DNA of 64,000 bases from Clostridium vincentii (GCF_002995745.1 NZ_PVXQ01000020.1:1-64000), one strand, 5' to 3'. Shown: positions 47,601 to 55,620, counted from the first letter of the stretch. Notes: generated by a model from the letters alone, not told the origin. Translations and numbers: made by a program.

Positions 47601-48071
47601 AGCCGTATGGGTAGTGATGTATTCTTCCATGGATTAGCTGAAGGTGAAACAAGTGAAATTGAAGTAGCAGAAGGTAAGACCTTGATTGTTCAGTTAATTG
47701 AAATTGGTAAACTTGATGTAGAAGGATATAGAACTCTAGACTTCGAAATTAATGGAAATAGAAGAGAAATAAAAATAAAGGATAAAACTGAAAGAAATAC
47801 AGGAGATTTTGGAGAAGGTACTAAGTCTAAAATGGCAGACCCTTCAAATAAACTAGAAATAGGAGCAAGTATTCCAGGTGGAGTAATTAAGATTCTTGTT
47901 AAAGAAGGGGACGAAGTTAAGGAAGATCAAAGCTTAATTGTAATAGAAGCAATGAAAATGGAAACAAGCATACTTGCTAGAAGTGCGGGTATTGTTGAAT
48001 CAATACTTGTAGAAGAAGGGCAACAAGTTAAGACTGGAGAATTATTAGTAAAAATAAAAGAATCTAAGTAA
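44622..48071 (+). CDS. pyc: Pyruvate carboxylase
   Basis: The 1149-residue single-chain enzyme has a biotin carboxylase domain (1-450; KRVLVANRGEIAIRI, SGGGGRGMRI), a carboxyltransferase domain (about 530-1000; TTMRDAQQSLVATRMRSRD, LHTHDTTGNG) and a C-terminal biotinyl domain with EAMKMET. It adds bicarbonate to pyruvate to make oxaloacetate. The start is TTG 44622, placed about 10 bases after AAAGGAG at 44605-44611; no nearby ATG exists in frame. Length and domain order are complete. Confidence 0.96.
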   Translation: MGKKFKRVLVANRGEIAIRIFRACHELGIRTVAIYSEEDKRSLFRTKAHEAYLIGNNKGPVEAYLNIEEIINLAIKKHVDAIHPGYGFLSENPEFARRCKEAGIEFIGPDSKMMDKLGDKIKSKIAAKSVGVPVIPGAEKSIDSEAEAVKLASECGYPVMLKAASGGGGRGMRIVRNESQVIESFRSAKNEAKKAFGIDDIFIEKYIEGPKHIEIQVLGDKYGNIVHLHERDCSIQRRHQKVVEFCPAISLTEEKREAICADALKIARSVNYTSAGTLEFLVDMHGNHYFIEMNPRIQVEHTVTEMITGIDIVQSQILIAEGFKLDSKEIGIYSQEDIQPRGYAIQCRVTTEDPSNNFAPDTGRIDVYRSGAGFGIRLDGGSGFAGSVISPYYDSLLVKNTAYSRTFEDAVRKSIRAIKELTITGVKTNVDFLINVLNNETFKKGECDTNFISDNPQLFDITPRTDEEYRILKFTGQKIVNETKGLKPDFDVPVIPHIETLEGLRGTKQILDEEGPDGVIKWVKNQNKLLLTDTTMRDAQQSLVATRMRSRDMINIAKATAAYGNDLFSLEMWGGATFDTAYRFLKESPWERLEQLRKRVPNVMFQMLIRGANGVGYKNYPDNVIREFIKQSATSGIDVFRIFDSLNWLKGIEVSLDEVLKCGKLAEVALCYTGDILDESRDKYSLKYYVDKAKEIEKMGAHILAIKDMSALLKPYAAKKLITALKNEITIPIQLHTHDTTGNGVATALMAVDAGVDILDTTFNSMSGLTSQPALNSIVAALENTNRDTGIDLNGIQKLSDYWSAVRPVYSQFESDLKSGSAEIYKYEIPGGQYSNLKPQVESFGLGHRFNDIKDMYKKVNDMVGDIIKVTPSSKMVGDMAIFMVQNDLTPENINEKAKNMAFPDSVVSYFGGMMGQPEGGFPEKLQKLVLKGVEPITIRPGELLPPEDFDKIEEYLKEKYKYTPTKKDLISYALYPDVFEDFLKFVVEYGDISRMGSDVFFHGLAEGETSEIEVAEGKTLIVQLIEIGKLDVEGYRTLDFEINGNRREIKIKDKTERNTGDFGEGTKSKMADPSNKLEIGASIPGGVIKILVKEGDEVKEDQSLIVIEAMKMETSILARSAGIVESILVEEGQQVKTGELLVKIKESK

Positions 48072-48119
48072 AAAAAGGGACTGCAGATAGATTGAAAATC
48101 CATCTGTAGTCCCTTTTTC
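48072..48119. terminator. Bidirectional terminator after pyc
   Basis: AAAAAGGGACTGCAGAT pairs with ATCTGTAGTCCCTTTTT with one wobble, between pyc and a convergent gene. Confidence 0.87.
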
Positions 48120-48133
48120 TCTCTATATTAGAT

Positions 48134-48769
48134 TTATTTAAATTTTTGAGGGAATTGCTTTATTATTCCATCAGAAACTGTATCAGCAAACATAAGCATG
48201 TGATCTTCACCCTTGTCATATGCAGCTATATCAGCTTCCCAATCCTTACTTATTCTTGAAGTAACTTGTTCAGTAATAAACTGCAAATGTTTATATAACA
48301 TATCCTTTACAGCTGCATTTGGCCAATTTGGATTTGCATCACTTAATAGCTTAGCAATTGCATCAGCATTTTCACGCCATAGTTTATTATATTTTTCTAA
48401 GTCATCTTTCTTATCATTTTTAGCGGCATCGATAACTTGACCTCCAATTACAATATGTTCTCTTAAGAGTTTTGAAAGAGCACTTCCAGCTTCTTCCCCA
48501 TAATAAGGTTTTATTGAATTTCCAATATCATCTTGGTTTTTAAGAAGTCTTTGTAAAACTGCTTCTTTATCTTCCAAGGAGGCTAAGTCGCTTACAATAA
48601 GACTTCTTGTCCAGAGTACATGATCGCTCCAAAGTTTTCTTTGTTGCATTTTTAAAATCGGAGCTACAAGGGTAGCTTTTTTATCGTCTGCGCCATATGC
48701 CCTGAAAGGTGTAGCTAGTAACGTTAAAGCTACTAAAGATATAGATAAAATTTTAAATGATTTTTTCAT
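48134..48769 (-). CDS. Secreted helical protein of unknown function
   Basis: The 211-residue protein has a clear signal peptide (KKSFK, hydrophobic core ILSISLVALTLLATP, likely cleavage after AYGA). The mature part is predicted helical, with the segments LWSDHVLWTRSLIVSDLASL, LLREHIVIGGQVIDAAK and LWRENADAIAKLLSDANPNW. The repeated pattern of Trp, His and Glu at helix positions suggests a four-helix bundle that could bind metal; that is an inference. I do not recognise a characterised family. A ribosome site AAAGGAG precedes the start. It is single-gene and convergent with pyc. Confidence 0.8.
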   Translation of the reverse strand: MKKSFKILSISLVALTLLATPFRAYGADDKKATLVAPILKMQQRKLWSDHVLWTRSLIVSDLASLEDKEAVLQRLLKNQDDIGNSIKPYYGEEAGSALSKLLREHIVIGGQVIDAAKNDKKDDLEKYNKLWRENADAIAKLLSDANPNWPNAAVKDMLYKHLQFITEQVTSRISKDWEADIAAYDKGEDHMLMFADTVSDGIIKQFPQKFK

Positions 48770-48926
48770 AGTTATTTTCTCCTTTTAGTTGTAATTTTTC
48801 TTTGGTTTTAAATTCACAGTGTGAAAGTTCGAGTTACCAAATATAAAAGCTCCAAGGAGAAAGTTCGAAATAAGAAATATAAAATTTCGATTCTCACTTT
48901 TTGCACTCTCACTTTTAGACTTTCAC

Positions 48927-49076
48927 TTAAAAATGAGGGTCTATTTCATTTTTTTGAATTCTTTTTAAATCTTTTAATCTTAAATGAGTTTTTTCCATAA
49001 TAATATCAAAAGATTCTCCAGCAATAATCATCTTTTTAGCTATATCATGATCAGAATCATTTTCTTCAACACTCAT
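48927..49076 (-). CDS. Small 49-residue protein of unknown function
   Basis: ATG at 49076 (minus strand) follows AGGAGG at 49086-49091 with ideal 8-base spacing. The frame gives MSVEENDSDHDIAKKMIIAG and continues through ESFDIIMEKTHLRLKDLKRI to end in NEIDPHF. The strong ribosome site and a helical, charged middle suggest a real gene. DIAKKMIIAGESFDIIMEKTH looks like a small helix-turn-helix, but I assign no function. It is upstream of the secreted-protein gene on the same strand, with 157 bases of degenerate A/G-rich repeats (48770-48926) between them. Confidence 0.6.
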   Translation of the reverse strand: MSVEENDSDHDIAKKMIIAGESFDIIMEKTHLRLKDLKRIQKNEIDPHF

Positions 49077-49204
49077 TTCATGGACCTCCTTTCATATTAA
49101 TGTCAGTATTTATTTTGCCATTATAAATAGAAACTATTCATAATACGTAGAATTTATATAATTATAAGTTATAATGAAAGTATATAAATTTTGAGGTGAT
49201 AATA

Positions 49205-49612
49205 TTGAAAAAAAGACAAGATAAATATAAGCATAAAACTTTTACTAAAGGCAAGGTATATATTATAGCTACATTATGTGTAGGGCTTATAATAGCAGTA
49301 TCATTTATAGTAAAACAATATACTACTGGGAGTAAATCTGATATAGATAACTCACCTAATAATAGTGTTGTTGAACCTATTGAAGAACAAGAAAATATTA
49401 ATGATAGTATGGCAGAAGAATCAAATACTGAAGATACAAGCCAAGAACTGACTCCAAACAACATAGAGACGCCAGAAGCTGTAACTCAAGAGGATCGAGA
49501 TGAACTTGCTAAAATAGTTGAAGAAGCCAAACAGGATGAATTAAATGGAGTTCAGACTGAAGAACCTACAGAAAGTCGTATGCAAGCACCTCAGGGTGGT
49601 AGTGGAGAATAA
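49205..49612 (+). CDS. Single-pass membrane protein with acidic extracellular tail
   Basis: This is about 135 residues. A very basic N-terminus (KKRQDKYKHKTFTKGK) and one TM helix (about 17-38) precede a long low-complexity tail rich in Glu, Asn, Thr and Pro. The topology is N-in. TTG 49205 is preferred because GAGGTG sits 7 bases upstream; the GTG at 49196 overlaps that ribosome site. Function is unknown. It is divergent from the 49-residue gene. Confidence 0.65.
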   Translation: MKKRQDKYKHKTFTKGKVYIIATLCVGLIIAVSFIVKQYTTGSKSDIDNSPNNSVVEPIEEQENINDSMAEESNTEDTSQELTPNNIETPEAVTQEDRDELAKIVEEAKQDELNGVQTEEPTESRMQAPQGGSGE

Positions 49613-49700
49613 ATGAATTATGCTGAAAAATATGAAGGATAATACAATGGGTGTATAGTAAACATCTCTATACTGGTTTAAATAATCACAAAAAGGATTA

Positions 49701-49737
49701 CCCAATAATATAGTTTATATTGTTGGGCAATTATTTG
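49701..49737 (+). terminator. Possible terminator before the MacB-type transporter
   Basis: CCCAATAATATA pairs with TATATTGTTGGG around GTT with one wobble, followed by CAATTATTTG. The U tract is weak. The rest of 49613-49850 shows only A+T-rich promoter-like DNA. Confidence 0.5.
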
Positions 49738-49850
49738 TATTTCATTTTAGAATTTTTAGTTTTAATTGTGATAAAAAAAGATTGATGTTAAATAAAGTTA
49801 AATGTATAATAATATTTAACAAATAATAATTATCTATAGGAGGTTAAGTT

Positions 49851-51014
49851 GTGAAGTTTCTGATAAAAATAGCGTATAGATTTTTAAAAAGTAATAAGGC
49901 ACAAACAATTCTTATAACAGTAGGAATTGCAATCGGAATAGGGGTTCAAATATTTTTAGGATTATTAATACAAAATCTTCAAAAGGATTTAATTAGTAGT
50001 ACTGTAGGAGGAAGTTCACATATAACAATAAAGGACACGGATAATAAGTTAATAAATAATATTGATGAATTGAAACAAAAAGTTATATCTTCTAGTGATG
50101 GTATTAAATGGGCTTCTAATACATTAGATATGCCAGCTCTTTTGGGGGATGACGAAAAAAATACTTCCGTTTTAGTAAGGGGGAGCGATCTTCAAAATAG
50201 CAATGAAATATACAAATTTGAAGATTCTTTAGTTGAAGGAAACATGCCAGAGAGATTAGGAGAAGTTATTATTGGAAATGAACTAAAGGCTAAATTTAAT
50301 ATTAAATTAGGAGAAACCATTAATTTAAGTACTTCTAAGGGTGATATAAAAGAAGTTAAGGTTGTAGGAACTTTTGATAAAAAGGTTGCAGCTATAAATA
50401 GAAGCTGGGTAGTTGGATCCATTGAGACTGCACAAAATATTTTTGGAATACCGCAAGGAACAGGAAATTCCATAGAGATTAGTGTAGATATGAAGGATAT
50501 TTTTAATGCAGATCTTATTCAAAATGAAATAAGTAATGTAGTACCAGAGGGGATAACTATAACTAATTGGAAAGTAGAAAATGAAGCTTTATTAAGTGGA
50601 CTTACAGGTCAATCTGCTTCAAGCTATACAATACAAGTTTTTGTAATGGTATCTGTAATAGTAGGTATATCAGGAATATTAGCTGTTTCAGTAATGCAGA
50701 AGAACAAGCAATTAGGTATATTAAAGGCAATGGGAATTAAGGATAAGGCAGCATCAAGAATATTTTTAATACAGGGACTTATTTTTGGAGTACTTGGGGG
50801 TACATTAGGAGGAATACTTGGAGTTGGATTATTTAAAGGCTTTATAACCTTTGTAAAAGATTCAGAGGGAATGTCAATAGTCTCAGGTGGCATTAACTAT
50901 AACTTCATTTTAATTTCAATTTTAATAGGAATTGTGGCATCAATAATAGCGTCATTGATTCCAGCAAGACAAAGCTTAAAGTTAAATCCAGTTGAAATAA
51001 TCAGAAATAATTAG
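49851..51014 (+). CDS. ABC transporter permease, MacB/LolE-type
   Basis: The 387-residue protein has one N-terminal TM helix (about 15-37), a large extracytoplasmic domain (about 40-250) and three C-terminal TM helices with the FtsX pattern (MQKNKQLGILKAMGIKDKAA). It starts with GTG 49851 after AGGAGG. The ATPase gene follows 10 bases downstream. Such two-gene systems move lipids, peptides or lipoproteins mechanically. The substrate is unknown. Confidence 0.92.
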   Translation: MKFLIKIAYRFLKSNKAQTILITVGIAIGIGVQIFLGLLIQNLQKDLISSTVGGSSHITIKDTDNKLINNIDELKQKVISSSDGIKWASNTLDMPALLGDDEKNTSVLVRGSDLQNSNEIYKFEDSLVEGNMPERLGEVIIGNELKAKFNIKLGETINLSTSKGDIKEVKVVGTFDKKVAAINRSWVVGSIETAQNIFGIPQGTGNSIEISVDMKDIFNADLIQNEISNVVPEGITITNWKVENEALLSGLTGQSASSYTIQVFVMVSVIVGISGILAVSVMQKNKQLGILKAMGIKDKAASRIFLIQGLIFGVLGGTLGGILGVGLFKGFITFVKDSEGMSIVSGGINYNFILISILIGIVASIIASLIPARQSLKLNPVEIIRNN

Positions 51015-51024
51015 AGGTGATAAT

Positions 51025-51702
51025 ATGGATGCAATAATAAAACTTAAAAATTTGAAAAAGTATTATGGAAATGATAAAGAAAACTTAGTTTTAAAGGGAC
51101 TAGATTTAGAGATAGAAAGAGGATCTTTAAATGCGATAATTGGACAGAGTGGTAGTGGAAAAAGTACATTGCTAAATATCCTTGGAACTTTAGATGTTAA
51201 GAGTAGTGGGGAAGTTATTATCGATGAAATTGAGGTAGGAACCTTAAAAAAGGATGATATATCGGAGTTTAGGAATAGAAAAGTTGGTTTCGTATTTCAA
51301 TTTCATCACTTACTACCAGAATTCACAGCTTTAGAAAATGTATTAATGCCATATTTAATTAGTGGTGATAAGGTAAATAAAGAGACTCGTGATAGAGCAA
51401 TATATTTAATGAAAAGAGTAGGACTAGAAAAGGTATTGAATAATAAAGGTAATGCAATGTCAGGTGGACAGCAACAAAGAACAGCGATTGCAAGAGCCTT
51501 AATGAATAATCCTAAGATTTTATTGGCAGATGAACCTACAGGAAATCTTGATTCAGATACTGCAGAAGAAATTTATAAATTATTTGCAGAGATTAATAAG
51601 GAGGATAAGACTACTATAGTAGTTATTACCCATGATGATAGAATTGCTAGTAAAGCTGATAGAATAATTGAAATAAAAGATGGAACGATAAAAGGTATCT
51701 AG
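51025..51702 (+). CDS. ABC transporter ATPase, LolD/MacB-type
   Basis: This 225-residue nucleotide-binding subunit has Walker A GQSGSGKST, Q-loop FQFHHLLPEFTALENV, signature MSGGQQQR and Walker B ILLADEPTGNLD. The FQFHHLLPEF and DEPTGNLDS stretches are characteristic of the MacB/LolD group. It is the partner of the preceding permease and is convergent with the NapH-like gene, sharing a terminator. Confidence 0.95.
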   Translation: MDAIIKLKNLKKYYGNDKENLVLKGLDLEIERGSLNAIIGQSGSGKSTLLNILGTLDVKSSGEVIIDEIEVGTLKKDDISEFRNRKVGFVFQFHHLLPEFTALENVLMPYLISGDKVNKETRDRAIYLMKRVGLEKVLNNKGNAMSGGQQQRTAIARALMNNPKILLADEPTGNLDSDTAEEIYKLFAEINKEDKTTIVVITHDDRIASKADRIIEIKDGTIKGI

Positions 51703-51747
51703 AAAAGAAGGATCTAAAAAGCTTAATGCTTGTTAGATCCTTCTTTT
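51703..51747. terminator. Bidirectional terminator
   Basis: AAAAGAAGGATCTAA (51703-51717) and TTAGATCCTTCTTTT (51733-51747) form a perfect 15-bp stem between convergent genes. Its right arm lies in the last codons of the NapH-like gene. Confidence 0.82.
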
Positions 51748-52307
51748 ATTATACATATTCCTTGAGTCATGGTTCCCATTGGGCAATATACACACCAACT
51801 TCTTGGTTTATATAAAAACATTGTTATTATGCCTAAGAGTGTAGAGGTAACCATAAGGCTAAAAAATCCAAAGGCAAATTGTGAGATAAAGGGAGATGCA
51901 TAGGATAATTCGCTGAAATTCCAAGGAAGCTTAAAGGTCCAAAGTATAGTTAAAACTTCCTTTAAAGCATTCTTACCTTGAAAAACTAAATAGGTATTAA
52001 ATACCATATTCATAAACATTACTAAAAAGAATATTAAGAAACCATATCTAAAATAATTAGTTTTTAAAAATTTAGGCATAGGCTTATTTCTTGAAAGCTT
52101 TAGTCTATTCCCAAGAAGATCTAAAAGTTGTCCTCTACCACAGTATTTATTACAATAAACCTTGTTTCCTTTTATTGATGATATTAATAAAGGCACTATA
52201 AAGCAAATAAGCCCAAGCCAAGCAAAAAGAATATTAAAAATTCCTAATGCTAAATATAAAGAAGATAAAATCCACATATAATCTGAAAACTTTTTTTTAT
52301 TTTTCAT
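51723..52307 (-). CDS. NapH/NosR-like 4Fe-4S membrane protein
   Basis: The 194-residue protein has four or five TM segments and two cysteine motifs facing the same side: KYCGRGQLLDLLG near residue 54 and WCVYCPMGTMTQG near the C-terminus. This resembles the membrane electron-transfer proteins of the NapH/NosR/CcoG group, which pass electrons to periplasmic or flavin partners. It is 16 bases after a ferredoxin gene on the same strand, its likely electron partner. GGGGTGA precedes the ATG. Confidence 0.8.
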   Translation of the reverse strand: MKNKKKFSDYMWILSSLYLALGIFNILFAWLGLICFIVPLLISSIKGNKVYCNKYCGRGQLLDLLGNRLKLSRNKPMPKFLKTNYFRYGFLIFFLVMFMNMVFNTYLVFQGKNALKEVLTILWTFKLPWNFSELSYASPFISQFAFGFFSLMVTSTLLGIITMFLYKPRSWCVYCPMGTMTQGICIIKEGSNKH

Positions 52308-52323
52308 AAAAATTCACCCCAAT

Positions 52324-52530
52324 TTATTTAATTTCTATAGTTGATGCGGGACAAGCTTTAGCACATTTGCCACAGCCAACACATTTGTCAAAGTCCACTT
52401 TTGCAAATACCCCATTAAATATAGTTATTGCTTGTACAGGACAAATTTTTTGACATACCCCACAGGCTACACAAAAGTTTTTATCTACATAAGCTTTTTT
52501 TGTTTTTCTTTTTTCTAAAATTGCAAACAC
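52324..52530 (-). CDS. 2[4Fe-4S] ferredoxin
   Basis: The protein is about 65-68 residues, with two CxxCxxCxxxCP clusters (CVACGVCQKICP and CVGCGKCAKACP). The in-frame GTG at 52530 lies inside the AAGGGGG ribosome site. The ATT codon nine bases later is 8 bases from it and may be the real start, so the N-terminus is uncertain. It is the first gene of a minus-strand pair with the NapH-like gene, divergent from the Crp/Fnr regulator. Confidence 0.88.
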   Translation of the reverse strand: MFAILEKRKTKKAYVDKNFCVACGVCQKICPVQAITIFNGVFAKVDFDKCVGCGKCAKACPASTIEIK

Positions 52531-52575
52531 CCCCTTTTAATTGTAATATAATTATATAATCATAATACGATAAAC

Positions 52576-52594
52576 TTTGTGATTAAGTCACAAA
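52576..52594. promoter_or_regulatory. Crp/Fnr-type palindrome between divergent genes
   Basis: TTTGTGA-N5-TCACAAA is a perfect 7-bp-arm palindrome. With TAATAT at 52614-52619 as -10 element, it is centred about 41 bases upstream of the crp-type gene's start site. It probably binds the adjacent regulator and may also control the divergent ferredoxin pair. Confidence 0.65.
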
Positions 52595-52640
52595 AAAATA
52601 TATTAAAAAAGTTTAATATTAAATAGAAGAGGTGGAATAT

Positions 52641-53300
52641 ATGGAAATGGATATAGAGGCTCTTTATGAAACTTATCCTATATTAAAGGAAATAGATATA
52701 AAAAATAATGGAGTAATAAAAAGTAATACCATCTTTAGGGAGTTATATAGAGGTGAATTTTTAAAAACATCTCAAGAAAATTGCTTAGGGTTACTATTTG
52801 TAATAGAAGGGAAAATTAAAATACACAAGCTTAATGAAGACGGTGAAGAGACTAATATTTATGATATAGGAAGTGGTGAGCTTTGTCATGAGGCTTTAAG
52901 CTGTTATTTTAATTGTGAATCCTTAAATGTATTAGGGAAGGCACTTCAAAATTCCAAAGTCGGCATGGTTTCAGCGGAGGTAGTTAAAAATTATTTACTG
53001 GAAGATTCTAGATTTTTACAGGAGATTTATAAGGATTTATATAAAAAGTTTACAAATATCTTAGATAATAAGGAAGAGAGGGTTCATGAATCTGTAGAAA
53101 AAAGACTAATAAAGTTATTATTAAGTAAAGATTCAAAAATTATTTATTCTACTCAAGGGGAATTAGCCTTTGAAATAGATTCAGCACGGGAAGTTGTAAG
53201 TAGAAAGCTTAAAATACTTGAAGATAGTGGATATATAAAAAGAACTAGAGGGAAAATACAAGTAATAAAAGATTTAAAGAAATTATTAGAGGAAAAATAA
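52641..53300 (+). CDS. Crp/Fnr family regulator with clustered cysteines
   Basis: The 219-residue protein has a cyclic-nucleotide-fold sensor domain (about 30-125) and a C-terminal winged helix (TQGELAFEIDSAREVVSRKL, then GYIKRTRGKIQV). Cys48, Cys82, Cys88 and Cys92 lie in the sensor domain, where redox-responsive relatives use cysteines; a role in redox or persulfide sensing is an inference. ATG 52641 follows AGAGGTG by 6 bases. A CoA-disulfide reductase-rhodanese gene follows after 23 bases and is its probable target. Confidence 0.9.
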   Translation: MEMDIEALYETYPILKEIDIKNNGVIKSNTIFRELYRGEFLKTSQENCLGLLFVIEGKIKIHKLNEDGEETNIYDIGSGELCHEALSCYFNCESLNVLGKALQNSKVGMVSAEVVKNYLLEDSRFLQEIYKDLYKKFTNILDNKEERVHESVEKRLIKLLLSKDSKIIYSTQGELAFEIDSAREVVSRKLKILEDSGYIKRTRGKIQVIKDLKKLLEEK

Positions 53301-53323
53301 TAGAGAAAGAAGGTAATTTTATT

Positions 53324-55024
53324 ATGAAGAAAAAGATTTTAATTATTGGTGGAGTTGCAGGGGGAGCATCTGCTGCAGCAAGATTAAGAAGGCATAGTGA
53401 GGAAGATCAAATTATAATGTTTGAAAAAGGACCTCATGTATCTTTCTCAAATTGTTCACTACCGTATCACTTATCTGGGATTATAGAGACTGCTGATAAG
53501 TTAGTTCTTATGAGTCCAGAAAAATTTATGGCTCAATATAAAATAGAAGCAAAGATAAATAGTGAGGTAATCTCAATAAATAGAGATAAAAAAGAAGTAA
53601 TGGTTAAAAATATATTAACTGATAAAACTTATATAGAATCCTACGATAAGTTAATATTATCTCCAGGAGCAAAACCAATAGTCCCTAACTTCCCTGGAAT
53701 TGATAAGGTTAATGTCTTCACTGTTAGAAATGTAGTTGATATTGATAGATTAAATAGATTTGTAAAGTCAATGGATTCTAAGGATGTAACAGTAATAGGT
53801 GGAGGATTTATAGGGATTGAAGTAGCTGAAAATCTAAAAGATGCAGGATATAATGTAACACTAATAGAAGCTATGGAACAAATATTAAGACCCTTTGACT
53901 ATGATATGGTTCAAATTTTGCATAAAGAACTTTATGATCATGGTATAAATCTTATTTTTGGAGATAAGGTAAGTGGATTTGAAGAGAATAAGGTTGTATT
54001 AGCATCAGGGAAAAAAATAGATGCGAAGGCTGTAATTATGGCTATTGGAGTAGCTCCAGAAACAGATTTAGCAAGAGAAGCTGGAATTGAGCTTGGTGAA
54101 ACAAAGGCTATAAAGGTTGATCAAAATTATAGAACTAATGATAGAGATATATATGCAGTTGGGGATGCTGTAGAGGTATATAATTCTTTAACTCATTCCA
54201 TGACAAAGTTATCCTTAGCAGGTCCAGCACTAAAGCAAGCACGTGCTGTAGCAGATCATATAAATGGGATAAGTGTGTTAAACACAGGATATATTGGTTC
54301 ATCAGCAATTAAGGTATTTGACTATAATGGTGCATCAACAGGACTAAATGAAAGCTTGATAAAAGTATTAGGTCTAAAGATTAATTATGAAATAGTAAGG
54401 GTGATTTTATCAGATAAGGTAGGAATAATGCCAGATAGTTCACCTATCCATTTTAAACTCTTATTCGAAGTACCAACAGGAAAAATTCTAGGGGCCCAAG
54501 CTATTGGAAAGGGGAATGTTGATAAGAGAATAGATGTAATTGCAACAGCTATAAAATTTGGAGGAACAGTTAATAGCCTAAAAGATTTAGAATTATGCTA
54601 TGCACCACCTTTTAGCACAGCAAAGGATGTTGTAAACTATGCAGGATATGTAGCTTCAAACTTACTAAGGGGAGATTTTAAACAAGTTAATGTGGATAAA
54701 GTAAGAGAACTTATTGAATCAGGTGCTTATATTGTAGATGTAAGGGAAAAAGTAGAATTTGATAGAGGACATTTAAAAGTTGCTGTAAATATACCTCTTA
54801 GTGAACTAAGAGATAGAGCTGCTGAAATACCAAAGGATGTGCCAGTTTATCTTCACTGTAGAACAGGGCAAAGAAGTTATAATGCAGTATTAGCATTACA
54901 AAATATGGGCTATAAGAATGTAGCTAACATTACTGGAAGCTTCCTTGGAATTAGTCTTTATGAATATTTTAATGATATAACAACAGGCAGAGAAAAAATA
55001 GTTACTGAGTATAACTTTAAGTAG
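53324..55024 (+). CDS. CoA-disulfide reductase with C-terminal rhodanese domain
   Basis: The 566-residue protein has an FAD-binding start (ILIIGGVAGGASAAARLRR), the single redox-active Cys in FSNCSLPYHLSG near residue 44, an NADPH domain (VIGGGFIGIEVAENL), and a FAD/dimerisation domain. A rhodanese domain follows (about 465-555) with active-site loop HCRTGQRS. This CoADR-RHD architecture reduces CoA disulfide or persulfide, and related enzymes act as NAD(P)H sulfur or polysulfide reductases. It is downstream of the Crp/Fnr gene, giving a sulfur or redox stress unit. Confidence 0.93.
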   Translation: MKKKILIIGGVAGGASAAARLRRHSEEDQIIMFEKGPHVSFSNCSLPYHLSGIIETADKLVLMSPEKFMAQYKIEAKINSEVISINRDKKEVMVKNILTDKTYIESYDKLILSPGAKPIVPNFPGIDKVNVFTVRNVVDIDRLNRFVKSMDSKDVTVIGGGFIGIEVAENLKDAGYNVTLIEAMEQILRPFDYDMVQILHKELYDHGINLIFGDKVSGFEENKVVLASGKKIDAKAVIMAIGVAPETDLAREAGIELGETKAIKVDQNYRTNDRDIYAVGDAVEVYNSLTHSMTKLSLAGPALKQARAVADHINGISVLNTGYIGSSAIKVFDYNGASTGLNESLIKVLGLKINYEIVRVILSDKVGIMPDSSPIHFKLLFEVPTGKILGAQAIGKGNVDKRIDVIATAIKFGGTVNSLKDLELCYAPPFSTAKDVVNYAGYVASNLLRGDFKQVNVDKVRELIESGAYIVDVREKVEFDRGHLKVAVNIPLSELRDRAAEIPKDVPVYLHCRTGQRSYNAVLALQNMGYKNVANITGSFLGISLYEYFNDITTGREKIVTEYNFK

Positions 55025-55069
55025 TATAATTAAGAAAGAATACAAATTAGCAACTTAAGGAGTGGTTAG

Positions 55070-55450
55070 ATGTCAGTGAAAATGCTGCATACCTGTATAA
55101 GGGTTAAGGATTTAGAAAAGTCATTAAAATTTTACAAAGAGGCAATAGGTCTAATAGAAACTAGGAGAAAGGAATTCCCAGAGAATAAATTTGCTTTAGT
55201 TTTTTTATCAGATAGAATAGGTGGATATGAAATTGAACTTACCTATAATTATGATACAGAAAAACCCTATGAGATAGGAAATGGTTTTAGTCATACAGCT
55301 ATTGAGGTAGAAAATTTAGAAAAAACGAGAGAAAAGAATATAGAATTAGGTTATGAGGTAACTGATCTTAAAGGATTACCAGGCGAAAAGCCAAGATACT
55401 ATTTTGTAACTGATCCAGATGGATATAAGGTGGAAGTCATAAGAAAATAA
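55070..55450 (+). CDS. Glyoxalase I family protein (lactoylglutathione lyase-like)
   Basis: The 126-residue vicinal-oxygen-chelate protein has the two-module pattern: MLHTCIRVKDLEKSLKFYKE, EIELTYN, GFSHTAIEVENLEK and ending DPDGYKVEVI. Metal ligands His, Glu, His and Glu are recognisable. It detoxifies methylglyoxal hemithioacetals; clostridia lack glutathione, so another low-molecular-weight thiol is more likely. It follows the CoA-disulfide reductase gene by 45 bases. Confidence 0.9.
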   Translation: MSVKMLHTCIRVKDLEKSLKFYKEAIGLIETRRKEFPENKFALVFLSDRIGGYEIELTYNYDTEKPYEIGNGFSHTAIEVENLEKTREKNIELGYEVTDLKGLPGEKPRYYFVTDPDGYKVEVIRK

Positions 55451-55460
55451 TTAATAATAG

Positions 55461-55522
55461 AAATACCAAGATAAGGATAGGGAACTGAAAAGTGTCTCTA
55501 GAGCATATCTTGGTATTTTTAT
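55461..55522 (+). terminator. Terminator after the glyoxalase gene
   Basis: AAATACCAAGATA pairs with TATCTTGGTATTT across a loop of about 30 bases, followed by TTATTTTG. Confidence 0.75.
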
Positions 55523-55536
55523 TTTGTTTAATTATT

Positions 55537-55620
55537 AAAATATAGTATAATATTAGTAAAATTAATAAATGTAACCAATAATTGATAATAAGAAAGCTAA
55601 AGTTAGTAGTCTGATGGAGA
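55537..55620 (+). repeat. Leader repeat, copy A
   Basis: 84 bases nearly identical (mostly transitions, about 88% identity) to 56533-56616. It includes a TATAAT-containing segment (AAAATATAGTATAATATTAG). This copy runs directly into the remnant of an ABC ATPase tail. Confidence 0.85.

Noticed and set aside
48780-48926. Short A/G-rich repeated words as a CRISPR array or mobile repeat
   Set aside because: The units (for example GAAAGTTCGA) are imperfect, unequally spaced and have no regular spacers; they look like degenerate low-complexity intergenic DNA.
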